Shown: positions 41,345 through 50,829 of the stretch, piece after piece
How the letters are laid out: each line of letters starts with the position of its first letter
Numbering within the stretch: the first letter of the stretch is position 1
NCBI RefSeq assembly: GCF_002157735.2
Contig: NZ_AP018689.1
Span: forward strand, 1,831,619 to 1,895,618
Length of the DNA: 64,000 nt
DNA from: Vibrio aphrogenes
GTDB lineage: Bacteria; Pseudomonadota; Gammaproteobacteria; Enterobacterales; Vibrionaceae
Direction: 5' to 3'
Program-made: the position numbers and the translations under genes
The notes under the pieces: generated by a model
What the model was told of the DNA's origin: nothing
What the model saw: only the letters and a program-made list of their open reading frames with translations
The model's database searches: none

Positions 41345-44194
41345 TCAGCGCTGAACTTCAAGCTTTTGAAGTGGAATTCCTAATTTTTCCAATTCAGGCA
41401 TTAGCTTCTGAGCATCACCCACAACAATAATTTGAAAATCTTGTGGTTGGAACCAAGTCCTTGCCGCATTATTTAAGGTTTGTTTATCTACCTTTTTAAC
41501 GATCTCAGCTTTCTGAGTAATAAAATCATCACTGAGAGAATAATCTAAGATTGAATATAATAACCCAGCCTTTTGCCCTGGCGTTTCGTATTTTAAGGCA
41601 TCTTGCTGACCAACAGCTTGCTTCATAAAGGCCAGTTCATCTTCGGTCATCCCTTCTTGGCTATAACGCTTAAGCTCAGATAACAACTCATGGATCGAGG
41701 CCGCCGTTGCATCGGCTCTTACTTGAGCGCTATACAAAATCATGCCCGTTTCTTTCGTTCCAAATACGCTGCCACCCGCGCCATAAGTAAAACCTTTATC
41801 TTCTCGTAGATTGAGATTAATGCGGCTATTAAAATTCCCACCTAGATTGTAATTAGCAAGCTGAGTTAAATACATCTCCCCGGTGGCATCATAAGGCATA
41901 CCAATTCGAGCCAAACGCACCACACTTTGTGGAGAGTTCGGTTTATCAACAACATAGAGGTGTTGCTGAGTCAGTGGAGTAATGGCTCCGGCTTGTGGCA
42001 TCTCGACCGCTTGACCTTGCCATTTTTGTAGAAAACCTAAAGTGTGTTCAGCTTGAGCTTTATCTAGTGCTCCCACGACCACCACTTTTGCGCCTTGTGG
42101 CGTGTAATGGCTGTGATAAAAACGTTTCACATCTTCCAATGTCAAAGCTTGTAATGACGCTACACTGCCATCACTATCACGGCTAAATAGGGTTCCTCGG
42201 TATAAAACCTGTTTTGTCGCTTGAGACGCTAACCATGAGGGTTGTTGGTGTGAATAAATGATCCCTTGAATAGTTTGATTTTTTATTCGCATGAAATCTG
42301 ACTGTTGAAAAGCTGGTTTAAATAGCATTTCATCGGCCACTTTTAGCGTTGCTTCTAAGTTTTTAGTCAAAGACGTAATCACTAAACTCGCGTGATAGCC
42401 CCCGGCAGAAACACTCACACTACTGCCAAGTTTGTCCAACTGTTGTTGTAACTGCTCGCTGGTGTGTAAAGTAGTACCTTCTTGTAACATCTGCGCGGTT
42501 AATCCCGCTAAGCCTTCTTGCCCAGCCTCTACATAACGTTGACCTGCTGGAAATGCAATTTGAATAGCAACCGTTGGAGTCTCTTGAGTTTGCGTTCCTA
42601 ACACCTCGATTCCATTGGGTAAATTAAATCGATACAAATCAGGCATGACTCCAGTCACAGGCTCGCCAACAGGAGGCATTACCGAGCGATCAAAATCGTC
42701 TTTTGCCTCACGAATATTTAATTCTTGATCGGTGATTTTGGGATAATGCGGTAAATAGCGCTCAGCAGGCACAAAGTTCGTGGCTTGCACCGCTAATTGC
42801 TCTTGCCCTTTAGGCACCACGCTTAACACCACTTTGTGTTTACCATCCACAAACTGTAAATAAGCATCTTTAACTGACTTCGGTGTCACATTACGAATCT
42901 GCGCTAATTCCGTCTGTAAGCGATCTGGCTGATTGAAAAAGGTTTGATTGGCCGCTAATTGAGAAACCTTGCCACTGACACTTTGCAGGGCGTAAATCGT
43001 TGCCGCTTCAGCTTGCCCTGTGATGGCATCCAGTTGATCTTGTTGTACACCTTGAGTTTTAACCAATGCTAATGTTTGGTTGAGAGCTTGATAGATTGGC
43101 TTCAAATCCCCTTTATCTCCCGCATCTCCCATCGCATACACATACAAGGTACAGGTTAATTCCGCGCAATCTTGAAATGCACCAGCATCAACGGCTTTTT
43201 CGGTTTTGACTAAATATTGATATAAGAGACTATTTTTACCATCACCAAGAATCGAGGCTAATGCATCCAATGAGGCTTCCGATTTAGCACCGCGATATTC
43301 AGTTGGAAACGCCATCATCACCATAGGTTGGCGAATACGATCCGGTAACGTCACGAAACGATCACTCGATAGGATAACAGGCTGCTTCGGCGCATTTTCC
43401 ACTTCAGGTCCTTTTGGAATTGAACCAAAATATTTCACCACCCATTTGAGTGTTTGCGCTTCATTGATATCCCCACCTATGGTCAATACGGCATTATTAG
43501 GGCCATACCAACGTAAGAAGAAATCTTTAAGATCATTCACATCAACCCGATCTAAATCTTCTACATAACCAATTGTTTGCCATGAATATGGATGAGTTTG
43601 AGGATACAAGGCCTCGCCCATTTTTTCATACATTAAACCGTATGGGCGGTTATCATAATTTTGACCGCGTTCATTTTTTACCGTATCGCGTTGTATCTCA
43701 AATTTTCGTTGCGAAATGGCGTTCACTAAAAAACCCATGCGATCAGATTCCAACCACAACATCTTTTCTAATTGATTGGAAGGAACGGTCTCAAAATAAT
43801 TGGTACGATCACGGTTGGTGGTGCCATTTAAGGTTCCACCAGCCTCGGTAACGATTTTAAAATGTTGTTGATCTCCCACATGTTCTGAACCTTGAAACAT
43901 CATATGTTCAAAAAAGTGAGCAAAACCCGAACGACCGATTTTTTCACGTGCAGAACCCACGTGATAAGTAACATCAACATGCACCAACGGGTCAGAATGA
44001 TCGGGTGAAAGGATCAGAGTTAAGCCATTATCAAGTTTGTATTTAGAGTATGGAATGGAGGCAACATCAGGATTGGCGGGCTTTGATTCGATCAGACGAA
44101 TCCCTTCCGGAAGTGGTGAAGCGGATTCACTCTGGTTCCATAACGAACAACCAGACAAGCTGACGACCACTAAACTTATTAGCCATTTTTTCAT
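41345..44194 (-). CDS. M16-family zinc metallopeptidase, lipoprotein (two-domain insulinase/pitrilysin type)
   Basis: 949 residues. A lipoprotein signal with lipobox LSGC (Cys16) is followed by two M16 halves. The first (about 45-500) has the inverted zinc motif H93-FFE-H97 and 'VKNERGQNYDNRPYG', which supplies the third ligand. The second (about 520-940) has the fold but Q/E/A in place of the zinc residues ('GQEGLAGLTAQML'), so it is structural. It probably cleaves peptides at the cell envelope; the substrate is unknown. E. coli PqqL/YhjJ are relatives. TAA of yqaA abuts its ATG directly, so yqaA and this gene are cotranscribed. Confidence 0.88.
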   Translation of the reverse strand: MKKWLISLVVVSLSGCSLWNQSESASPLPEGIRLIESKPANPDVASIPYSKYKLDNGLTLILSPDHSDPLVHVDVTYHVGSAREKIGRSGFAHFFEHMMFQGSEHVGDQQHFKIVTEAGGTLNGTTNRDRTNYFETVPSNQLEKMLWLESDRMGFLVNAISQRKFEIQRDTVKNERGQNYDNRPYGLMYEKMGEALYPQTHPYSWQTIGYVEDLDRVDVNDLKDFFLRWYGPNNAVLTIGGDINEAQTLKWVVKYFGSIPKGPEVENAPKQPVILSSDRFVTLPDRIRQPMVMMAFPTEYRGAKSEASLDALASILGDGKNSLLYQYLVKTEKAVDAGAFQDCAELTCTLYVYAMGDAGDKGDLKPIYQALNQTLALVKTQGVQQDQLDAITGQAEAATIYALQSVSGKVSQLAANQTFFNQPDRLQTELAQIRNVTPKSVKDAYLQFVDGKHKVVLSVVPKGQEQLAVQATNFVPAERYLPHYPKITDQELNIREAKDDFDRSVMPPVGEPVTGVMPDLYRFNLPNGIEVLGTQTQETPTVAIQIAFPAGQRYVEAGQEGLAGLTAQMLQEGTTLHTSEQLQQQLDKLGSSVSVSAGGYHASLVITSLTKNLEATLKVADEMLFKPAFQQSDFMRIKNQTIQGIIYSHQQPSWLASQATKQVLYRGTLFSRDSDGSVASLQALTLEDVKRFYHSHYTPQGAKVVVVGALDKAQAEHTLGFLQKWQGQAVEMPQAGAITPLTQQHLYVVDKPNSPQSVVRLARIGMPYDATGEMYLTQLANYNLGGNFNSRINLNLREDKGFTYGAGGSVFGTKETGMILYSAQVRADATAASIHELLSELKRYSQEGMTEDELAFMKQAVGQQDALKYETPGQKAGLLYSILDYSLSDDFITQKAEIVKKVDKQTLNNAARTWFQPQDFQIIVVGDAQKLMPELEKLGIPLQKLEVQR

Positions 44195-44644
44195 TTACAT
44201 CAACCCTTTAAAAATCATGCCTAGGGCAATATACCTTAAACCTTTTCCTAAAAAAATGGCCAAGCTACATAGCCATGGGTTCATTCTCAACCAACCTGCC
44301 GCCACACACAGTGGATCGCCAATGATAGGCATCCAACTCATCAATAGCACCCAATAGCCATAATGCTGTATCCAGCTCTCTAATTGGTGGCCACGCCGAT
44401 GGCGTAGTGTTTTATTTGGCAAAAAAAGCCCTAAATAATAATTGGTCATACCGCCAAGAGTATTGCCTAAAGTTGCAATGCTCATCACCCAGAAAAACGA
44501 AATCGTATTTAATTCTAACGCGGCATAGAGGCTAAGTTCAGAGCTACCAGGTAATAAGGTTGCACTTAAAAAGCCCGAGAAGAATAAAAACCAAAGAGGA
44601 TGCCCTACAAAGTATTGTTGCAGGGCAAAATAAAACTCAGACAA
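44195..44644 (-). CDS. yqaA: YqaA, DedA/VTT-like inner-membrane protein
   Basis: A 149-residue protein with about four hydrophobic segments and the family motifs 'FLSATLLPGSSELSLYAAL' (about 24-42) and 'GNTLGGMTNYYLG' (about 60-72). It matches E. coli YqaA; the DedA superfamily is linked to lipid scrambling or transport, but YqaA itself is uncharacterised. The start is a TTG with AAGGTGA about five bases upstream; no ATG fits the N-terminus. It lies eight bases after the oxidoreductase gene. Confidence 0.85.
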   Translation of the reverse strand: MSEFYFALQQYFVGHPLWFLFFSGFLSATLLPGSSELSLYAALELNTISFFWVMSIATLGNTLGGMTNYYLGLFLPNKTLRHRRGHQLESWIQHYGYWVLLMSWMPIIGDPLCVAAGWLRMNPWLCSLAIFLGKGLRYIALGMIFKGLM

Positions 44645-44652
44645 AGGTCACC

Positions 44653-45606
44653 TTAAGCTTGCATATCCAATAAGATTTTACCGCGAGCACGACCGGTTTC
44701 TACCTTTTTATGAGCGTCAACGACATCTTGATACGACATTACTTGTTCAATCTGTACCTTGATCATTCCAGAGCTAATCAAGCTTAATAGTTCTTCCATT
44801 TGAGTGACTTCAGGTTCAACTAACATACCCATGCCAATCACACCACGTTCTGAGGCTTGCTCACATACTAAAGAAGAAGTGATGGTAGGTACGGTAATTA
44901 AACGACTGCCAGGATGTAAACATGTCATGGCATCAATTGCCGCTTGACCGCCGACTAAATCAATTAACACATCGACGGAACCAATCTCTTTCAAATAATC
45001 TGGATTGGAATAATCTAACGCCGTTGCACCCAAAGATTCAACGTAAGCTAAGTTATCGGCACTGCATGAGGCGTATACTTTCGTTTTTGCAGCCACAGCG
45101 ATTTGAACCGCAATGTGTCCAACCCCACCAGCGCCACCTAAAATAACCACGGTTTCACCGGATTGAATTTGCGCTTTCTCTAAGGCTTGTGCCGCGGTTT
45201 GTCCCGCTAATGGAATCGCAGCGGCAGGTTTTAAAGAAATGTCTTCTGGTACTAAAGCGAGCTCCGTTTCCGGCACGCAAAGATATTGGCTATAACCTCC
45301 ACCACGCAGTGGAAAACCAATAAAGCCTGCTACCATATCATTAAGGTTAAACTTTTTACTGCCAAGCCCTTGTTTAACCACAACCCCTGAAACATCATAG
45401 CCAGGAGTCCAAGGTAGGTTGTTTTTGTTATGTTGAGCAGCCCAACCGAGCCCTGCTCTCGTTTTGACATCAATGGGATTCACACCCGCATAAGCGACCT
45501 TCAGCAGAACTTCACCTTCTTGTGGCACTGGAATATCCACATCTAAAATTTCAAGTAATTCTGCTTCACCAAATTGTGAGATAACAATTTTTTTATTAGA
45601 AGGCAT
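44653..45606 (-). CDS. NADPH:quinone oxidoreductase-type MDR dehydrogenase (zinc-free)
   Basis: A 317-residue medium-chain dehydrogenase: a GroES-like N-terminal domain with 'YAGVNPIDVKTRAG' (about 39-52), then a Rossmann domain with 'VVILGGAGGVGHIAVQIA' (about 153-170). The zinc-binding cysteines of classical alcohol dehydrogenases are absent, placing it with quinone/enone reductases. Substrate unknown. Likely first gene of the oxidoreductase-yqaA-M16 run. It is not a usual member of the E. coli gshA neighbourhood. Confidence 0.85.
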   Translation of the reverse strand: MPSNKKIVISQFGEAELLEILDVDIPVPQEGEVLLKVAYAGVNPIDVKTRAGLGWAAQHNKNNLPWTPGYDVSGVVVKQGLGSKKFNLNDMVAGFIGFPLRGGGYSQYLCVPETELALVPEDISLKPAAAIPLAGQTAAQALEKAQIQSGETVVILGGAGGVGHIAVQIAVAAKTKVYASCSADNLAYVESLGATALDYSNPDYLKEIGSVDVLIDLVGGQAAIDAMTCLHPGSRLITVPTITSSLVCEQASERGVIGMGMLVEPEVTQMEELLSLISSGMIKVQIEQVMSYQDVVDAHKKVETGRARGKILLDMQA

Positions 45607-45771
45607 GGAGATCGTCCTTTCCGTTATACCAAAGTGGGTATTGATATTATTCTGATTTAATAGGATTTATTGGGATCATGTTCACCCCAAATAAATGTTC
45701 GATGATTTATCACTAAAGTATCGCACTATCACTCAGACTGAAAGCCTCTTAGATAAGCTTTAACGCAAAAA

Positions 45772-45804
45772 ACAAAAAAGCCCCGCACAAATGTGCAGGG
45801 CTTC
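45772..45804 (-). terminator. Terminator of the tRNA cluster
   Basis: Minus strand AGCCCTGCACA-TTTGTGCGGGGCT followed by TTTTTTG, six bases after the last tRNA-Arg. Confidence 0.85.
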
Positions 45805-45810
45805 AAAATA

Positions 45811-45887
45811 TGGCGCGCTCGGAAGGATTCGAACCTTCGACCGCCTGGTTCGTAGCCAGGTACTCTATCCAGCTGAGCTACGAGCGC
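45811..45887 (-). tRNA. tRNA-Arg (ACG), copy 6 of the transcript
   Basis: 77 nt with encoded CCA; anticodon loop CTACGAA gives ACG; acceptor stem GCGCTCG/CGAGCGC with G73. Last gene of the cluster. Confidence 0.97.
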
Positions 45888-45922
45888 GCAAATTTTTAAT
45901 ACATCCAACATTGTGATTGAAA

Positions 45923-45999
45923 TGGCGCGCTCGGAAGGATTCGAACCTTCGACCGCCTGGTTCGTAGCCAGGTACTCTATCCAGCTGAGCTACGAGCGC
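45923..45999 (-). tRNA. tRNA-Arg (ACG), copy 5
   Basis: Same 77-nt sequence; separated from the copies on each side by identical 35-bp spacers. Confidence 0.97.
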
Positions 46000-46034
46000 G
46001 CAAATTTTTAATACATCCAACATTGTGATTGAAA

Positions 46035-46111
46035 TGGCGCGCTCGGAAGGATTCGAACCTTCGACCGCCTGGTTCGTAGCCAGGTACTCTATCCAGCTGA
46101 GCTACGAGCGC
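46035..46111 (-). tRNA. tRNA-Arg (ACG), copy 4
   Basis: Same sequence; the 35-bp spacer on one side and a 43-bp spacer on the other mark the change between two amplified units. Confidence 0.97.
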
Positions 46112-46154
46112 GCAATAATTCTGTTTTCTACCTAAAGGCAGTTTTGTCAAATGA

Positions 46155-46231
46155 TGGCGCGCTCGGAAGGATTCGAACCTTCGACCGCCTGGTTCGTAGC
46201 CAGGTACTCTATCCAGCTGAGCTACGAGCGC
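46155..46231 (-). tRNA. tRNA-Arg (ACG), copy 3
   Basis: Same sequence; flanked on both sides by identical 43-bp spacers. Confidence 0.97.
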
Positions 46232-46274
46232 GCAATAATTCTGTTTTCTACCTAAAGGCAGTTTTGTCAAATGA

Positions 46275-46351
46275 TGGCGCGCTCGGAAGGATTCGAACCT
46301 TCGACCGCCTGGTTCGTAGCCAGGTACTCTATCCAGCTGAGCTACGAGCGC
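46275..46351 (-). tRNA. tRNA-Arg (ACG), copy 2
   Basis: Same 77-nt sequence; a unique 79-bp spacer separates it from the tRNA-Ser gene upstream in the transcript. Confidence 0.97.
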
Positions 46352-46430
46352 GCAATGATTTGACCTCTAATATAAAAACAGTAACGAGGGAATGTAAATT
46401 GCAAGGCTTACATTATCTTTACCAACAAAA

Positions 46431-46523
46431 TGGCGGTGAGGGAGGGATTCGAACCCTCGATGCGGCTACAAACCGCATACTCCCTTAGCAGGGGAGCGCC
46501 TTCGGCCTCTCGGCCACCTCACC
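46431..46523 (-). tRNA. tRNA-Ser (GCT), second copy
   Basis: 93 nt with encoded CCA and long variable arm; anticodon loop CTGCTAA gives GCT. Confidence 0.97.
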
Positions 46524-46542
46524 ACGTTTTGTCTTTTCAGAA

Positions 46543-46619
46543 TGGCGCGCTCGGAAGGATTCGAACCTTCGACCGCCTGGTTCGTAGCCAGGTACTCTAT
46601 CCAGCTGAGCTACGAGCGC
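46543..46619 (-). tRNA. tRNA-Arg (ACG), copy 1
   Basis: Same 77-nt sequence as the other five, lying between the two tRNA-Ser genes. Confidence 0.97.
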
Positions 46620-46704
46620 GCAATAATCTGTTTTTCTATACTAAAGCATTTCTTTATATATTTCACTTAGTTGCTAACTAAATGTCAAAAGAAAAATGCA
46701 AGAA

Positions 46705-46797
46705 TGGCGGTGAGGGAGGGATTCGAACCCTCGATGCGGCTACAAACCGCATACTCCCTTAGCAGGGGAGCGCCTTCGGCCTCTCGGCCACCTCACC
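46705..46797 (-). tRNA. tRNA-Ser (GCT), first copy
   Basis: 93 nt, identical to the other tRNA-Ser(GCT). First gene of the cluster; corresponds to serV beside csrA in E. coli. Confidence 0.97.
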
Positions 46798-46812
46798 GTC
46801 TTGCGGAGGCAC

Positions 46813-46840
46813 ATATTACGTTTTACCCAAAATATGTCAA
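46813..46840 (-). promoter_or_regulatory. Promoter of the tRNA Ser/Arg cluster
   Basis: Minus strand: TTGACA (46835-46840), 16-bp spacer, TAATAT (46813-46818), then GTGCCTCCGC, a GC-rich discriminator typical of stable-RNA promoters. Confidence 0.8.
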
Positions 46841-46962
46841 ACACTTTATTGATAAAATCTTGGAAAAAACGTCCAACAGGATAGTATTCAATCAAATGCG
46901 TTAAAAATCGACCTATTTATCCTGTTTTGCCGATAATATAGCGTAAGTTTTTAGATTCAAAA

Positions 46963-46987
46963 AAATAAAGGCCAGCAGTGCTGACCT
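46963..46987 (-). terminator. csrA terminator
   Basis: Minus strand GGTCAGC-ACT-GCTGGCC followed by TTTATTTTTTT; 7-bp stem with a T-G pair, 17 bases after csrA. Confidence 0.8.
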
Positions 46988-47004
46988 AAATTTCACAATA
47001 CAAA

Positions 47005-47202
47005 TTAGTAGTTGCCAGATGGCGCAGTAGGGTTACCCTTTTCTGCTTGAATTCGCATGTAAATCTCTTCACGGTGAACAGATACCTCTTTTGGTGCATT
47101 CACACCGATACGTACCTGATTACCTTTTACACCTAGAACTGTCACGGTGACTTCATCACCAATCATTAAAGTTTCACCAACTCGGCGAGTCAAAATTAGC
47201 AT
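47005..47202 (-). CDS. csrA: Carbon storage regulator CsrA
   Basis: 65 residues, with '[20 protein letters not shown]' start and the RNA-binding VHREEIY segment (about residues 42-48). A homodimer that binds GGA motifs in mRNA leaders and represses or activates translation; it controls carbon flux, motility and virulence in vibrios. AAGGAG stands seven bases before the ATG. Located between alaS and the serV/arg tRNAs as in E. coli. Confidence 0.99.
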   Translation of the reverse strand: MLILTRRVGETLMIGDEVTVTVLGVKGNQVRIGVNAPKEVSVHREEIYMRIQAEKGNPTAPSGNY

Positions 47203-47570
47203 TGTCTACTCCTTGAGTAATCTCTATTTATTATTTCAATTACGCCATTATCCATTAAAAGCTCTATTTGGGTAAATAAACTTAATGATAAAAACACGAA
47301 TTTTTAGGTAAATTGATGCCAATGTATATCGAAATATGAGGATCAAACCAAATTAAATAATTCGTCCCTATAATAGCAACTATTCCATTTGCACATTCAA
47401 TATAAATTAAAGATTTAGACCGATTAAAGACCATTTTTATGATCTAAACAATAATTTAGCTCAGTATAGGTCGTCTATCACATTTAAACTACCCATCAAA
47501 GGTGTCTTTTTATGTCAATCTTTCATCAAAAAAGGCGGCATAATTGCCGCCTCTTAGTTTCACTGAAATA
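47203..47570. other. alaS-csrA intergenic region (368 bp)
   Basis: AT-rich. Holds the alaS terminator at 47527-47552 and a weak csrA promoter candidate (minus-strand TTGAAT at 47395-47400, TATTAT at 47370-47375, an over-long 19-bp spacer). E. coli csrA has several promoters here; I could not resolve them. No gene. Confidence 0.5.
47527..47553 (-). terminator. alaS terminator
   Basis: Minus strand AGGCGGCA-ATTA-TGCCGCCT followed by TTTTTGATG: an 8-bp GC-rich perfect stem. Confidence 0.85.
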
Positions 47571-50159
47571 TTATAACTTTTCAGTAATCCAAGCTTTAGC
47601 AGCATCGAGTGCAGCAGGTAAGGCTGCGGTGTCCGTTCCTCCCGCTTGTGCCATATCTGGACGGCCTCCCCCTTTACCACCCACTTGCTGAGCAACAAAG
47701 TTGACTAACTCTCCTGCTTTCACTTGCGATGTTAAATCTTTGGTCACACCAGCAATCAAACCGACTTTTTCATCCGCAACATTACCTAGTAAGATAATTC
47801 CGTTACCGATTTGATTCTTCAACTCATCAACCATACCGCGTAATGCTTTATTATCCGCACCATCGAGCTGACTGATTAGCACTTTAATACCTGCAATATC
47901 TTGCACTTGGCTAATTAAACTCGCTCCCGCTTGAGAAGCCAGTTTATCTTTCAATTGCTGAATTTCTTTTTCCAACAATTTTGCCTTTGTTTGTCCTTCA
48001 AGCAATTTTTGTTGATATTGAGTTTGTTGTGCTTCAATAGCATCTAACGCTGCTTCACCAGTTACCGCTTCAATACGGCGAATACCGGCAGCGATACCAC
48101 TTTCTGAGGTGATCTTAAATAAGCCAATGTCACCGGTACTTGAGGCATGAATACCACCACATAACTCAGTCGAGAAATCGCCCATTGAAAGCACTCGAAC
48201 TTGATCATCGTATTTTTCACCAAACAGCGCCATAGCACCTTTTTGTTTGGCTGACTCGATATCCATGATATTGGTTTCAACATGGTGGTTACGACGGATC
48301 TGTTGGTTAACCAAGCGCTCGACATCACGTAACTCTTGCTCTGTCACAGCTTCTAAATGAGAGAAGTCAAATCGTAAGCTCTCAGCGCGAACTAAAGAAC
48401 CTTTCTGTGTAACATGCTCACCCAGTACCTTACGCAGTGCTGCGTGTAGTAAGTGAGTGGCGGAGTGGTTTAACGTGATCGCAGTGCGGCGTTCTGCATC
48501 AACTTGAGCCAAGACGTTATCGCCTTTTGCCATTACCCCTTCAATTAGCTTGCCATAATGAGCAATTGCATTACCCAGTTTTTGAGTATCACTTACGGCA
48601 AATACGCCAGAATCGGTTTTAATGATACCAGCATCACCACATTGACCACCTGATTCAGCATAGAACGGTGTTTCATCTAAGATGATGATCGCTTCAGTTC
48701 CAGCACTGATACTGTCAGTCTGCTCAGATTCAACAAACATTTCAGTGATCACACTGTGACCAGTTACGCCTGTATAGCCACAGAATTCTGTATCCGCTTC
48801 CGTTTTAATCGTTTTATTGTAATCCGTGCCGAATTGGCCAGCTTCACGAGCACGTTGACGCTGTGCTTCCATTGCTTTTTCGAAGCCATCTTCATCAATG
48901 ATCACATCACGTTCACGCGCAACATCATTAGTAAGATCAGCAGGGAAACCATAAGTATCATAAAGCTTAAAGACAGTTTCACCATCCAGTACTTTTTCAC
49001 CTTCCGCTAACGCATCAATGGCTTCATTTAAAATAGCCATACCACGGTCAAGTGTACGTGCAAAGTTCTCTTCTTCGATACGTAACACTTTTTCAACCAC
49101 AGGTTGCTGTTTTTTCAGTTCTTCACCAGCAGAGCCCATCACCTCAGCCAGTTTACCCACTAGCTTATAGAAGAAGGTTCCTTGAGCGCCCAGCTTATTA
49201 CCATGACGAACGGCACGGCGAATAATACGACGTAATACGTATCCACGACCTTCATTTGAAGGCATCACACCATCAACAATCAAGAACGCACATGAACGAA
49301 TATGGTCAGCAACCACTCGTAACGATTGATTATCGAGATCGTCAGTACCAATGACCTCGGCTGCGGCTTTGATGAGCGTTTGGAAAACATCAATTTCATA
49401 GTTAGAGTGAACGCCTTGCATAATCGCAGAAATACGCTCAATCCCCATCCCCGTATCTACGGATGGTTTTGGAAGCGGCTCCATCGTGCCATCAGCATGG
49501 CGATTAAATTGCATGAATACGTTGTTCCAGATCTCGATGAAACGGTCGCCATCTTCTTCCGGAGTACCAGGGCGGCCACCCCAAATGTGTTCACCATGAT
49601 CATAAAAGATTTCAGTACATGGACCGCAAGGACCAGTATCGCCCATTTGCCAGAAGTTATCTGACTCGTAAGGCTTGCCACCTTTTTTATCGCCAATACG
49701 TACGATGCGATCCGCTGGAATACCAATTTCTTTATTCCAAATATCAAACGCTTCATCATCAGTTTCATACACTGTGACTAAAAGCTTTTCTTTCGGTAGC
49801 TGTAAGACTTCTGTTAAGAATTCCCATGCGTAAGCAATCGCATCATGCTTAAAGTAATCACCAAAACTAAAGTTACCTAACATTTCAAAAAACGTGTGGT
49901 GACGTGCCGTAAAGCCGACATTTTCTAAGTCATTGTGTTTACCACCAGCACGAACACAACGCTGAGCAGTCGTTGCACGTGTATAGCTACGTTTTTCTGC
50001 ACCTAGGAAACAATCTTTAAATTGGTTCATCCCTGCATTAGTAAATAGCAAGGTGGGATCATTAGCAGGAACTAATGAAGAACTATTAACAATTTGGTGT
50101 CCTTTGCTTTCAAAGAACGATAGGAACGCGCGGCGTACCTCATCTGTGCTCATGTACAT
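47571..50159 (-). CDS. alaS: Alanine-tRNA ligase
   Basis: 862 residues: class II catalytic core (about 1-440, with '[15 protein letters not shown]' near 34-48), editing domain with zinc motifs '[11 protein letters not shown]' (about 564-574) and 'CGGIHAS' (about 666-672), and a C-terminal coiled coil/DHHA1 domain. It charges tRNA-Ala and edits Ser/Gly. Start [12 protein letters not shown] agrees with other vibrios. Downstream of recX, as in E. coli. Confidence 0.98.
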   Translation of the reverse strand: MYMSTDEVRRAFLSFFESKGHQIVNSSSLVPANDPTLLFTNAGMNQFKDCFLGAEKRSYTRATTAQRCVRAGGKHNDLENVGFTARHHTFFEMLGNFSFGDYFKHDAIAYAWEFLTEVLQLPKEKLLVTVYETDDEAFDIWNKEIGIPADRIVRIGDKKGGKPYESDNFWQMGDTGPCGPCTEIFYDHGEHIWGGRPGTPEEDGDRFIEIWNNVFMQFNRHADGTMEPLPKPSVDTGMGIERISAIMQGVHSNYEIDVFQTLIKAAAEVIGTDDLDNQSLRVVADHIRSCAFLIVDGVMPSNEGRGYVLRRIIRRAVRHGNKLGAQGTFFYKLVGKLAEVMGSAGEELKKQQPVVEKVLRIEEENFARTLDRGMAILNEAIDALAEGEKVLDGETVFKLYDTYGFPADLTNDVARERDVIIDEDGFEKAMEAQRQRAREAGQFGTDYNKTIKTEADTEFCGYTGVTGHSVITEMFVESEQTDSISAGTEAIIILDETPFYAESGGQCGDAGIIKTDSGVFAVSDTQKLGNAIAHYGKLIEGVMAKGDNVLAQVDAERRTAITLNHSATHLLHAALRKVLGEHVTQKGSLVRAESLRFDFSHLEAVTEQELRDVERLVNQQIRRNHHVETNIMDIESAKQKGAMALFGEKYDDQVRVLSMGDFSTELCGGIHASSTGDIGLFKITSESGIAAGIRRIEAVTGEAALDAIEAQQTQYQQKLLEGQTKAKLLEKEIQQLKDKLASQAGASLISQVQDIAGIKVLISQLDGADNKALRGMVDELKNQIGNGIILLGNVADEKVGLIAGVTKDLTSQVKAGELVNFVAQQVGGKGGGRPDMAQAGGTDTAALPAALDAAKAWITEKL

Positions 50160-50261
50160 GCAATTCTTCCGGAAATATTTGAGGTATAATTTTGCGTCAT
50201 TGTAATGGATGAAACGCCGTTAGTAAAACAAGTTACTGTCTTGCTTGCTCTGAATTACCTG

Positions 50262-50729
50262 CTATTCGTCATCGCATTCAAAACTAGATAGTGCATAGTG
50301 AATTTGCTCAAAATCAAAACCTCGATATTGCAAAAAGCGAATTTGTTTCGCATAAGCTTTTTGATCTTGAGCTTTTTGACCTTTAAATTTTTTAAATGCC
50401 GTCTGCTTTGCCAGCTCAAACCAATCCTGAGGCTCCTCATTGAATGCCTGCTCAATATCATCTTCAGTGACTCGTTTGAGCATCAGCTCCTGCTGAATAC
50501 GACGCTTACCATGGCCTTTAAACACATGCTGACGAATCTGACTCTTGGCATAACGCACATCATCCATCCAACCATAACCAATACAATATTCTAAGGCTTG
50601 CTGAATATCTTGTTCGGAAAACTCTTTTAACTTGAGCTTTTGTCTTAACTCAAATTCACCATGATCGCGCCGACTCAATAATTGTACTGCGACTTCTTTT
50701 GCCGATAAGGTTGTTTTCTTTCTTTGCAT
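50262..50729 (-). CDS. recX: Regulatory protein RecX
   Basis: A 155-residue RecX of three-helix repeats, rich in K/Q/E, with '[18 protein letters not shown]' (about 51-68) and '[16 protein letters not shown]' typical of the family. It binds RecA filaments and limits their growth. It follows recA by 100 bp, with a terminator between that should reduce its expression relative to recA. Confidence 0.94.
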   Translation of the reverse strand: MQRKKTTLSAKEVAVQLLSRRDHGEFELRQKLKLKEFSEQDIQQALEYCIGYGWMDDVRYAKSQIRQHVFKGHGKRRIQQELMLKRVTEDDIEQAFNEEPQDWFELAKQTAFKKFKGQKAQDQKAYAKQIRFLQYRGFDFEQIHYALSSFECDDE

Positions 50730-50776
50730 TTTGATCAGCTCTGTTCATGACGACATCGATGAAAGTACCATCAATG

Positions 50777-50806
50777 AAAAAGCCCCACACTAGGCAGGGC
50801 TTTGAT
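50777..50806 (-). terminator. Intra-operon terminator between recA and recX
   Basis: Minus strand AAAGCCCTGCCTAGTGTGGGGCTTT followed by TTCATT. The layout mirrors E. coli, where recX is expressed by read-through past a recA terminator. Confidence 0.75.
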
Positions 50807-50829
50807 TTATTTTCTATTATTGATAATGC

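Noticed and set aside
41345..44194. Hypothesis that the M16 gene is a fusion of two frames or has a frameshift
   Set aside because: The frame is continuous; two M16 halves with a degenerate second half are normal for this family.
45977..46904. Frames across the tRNA cluster on both strands with repeated RIRTFDRLVRSQ-type peptides
   Set aside because: They are translations of repeated tRNA genes, a well-known annotation artefact.
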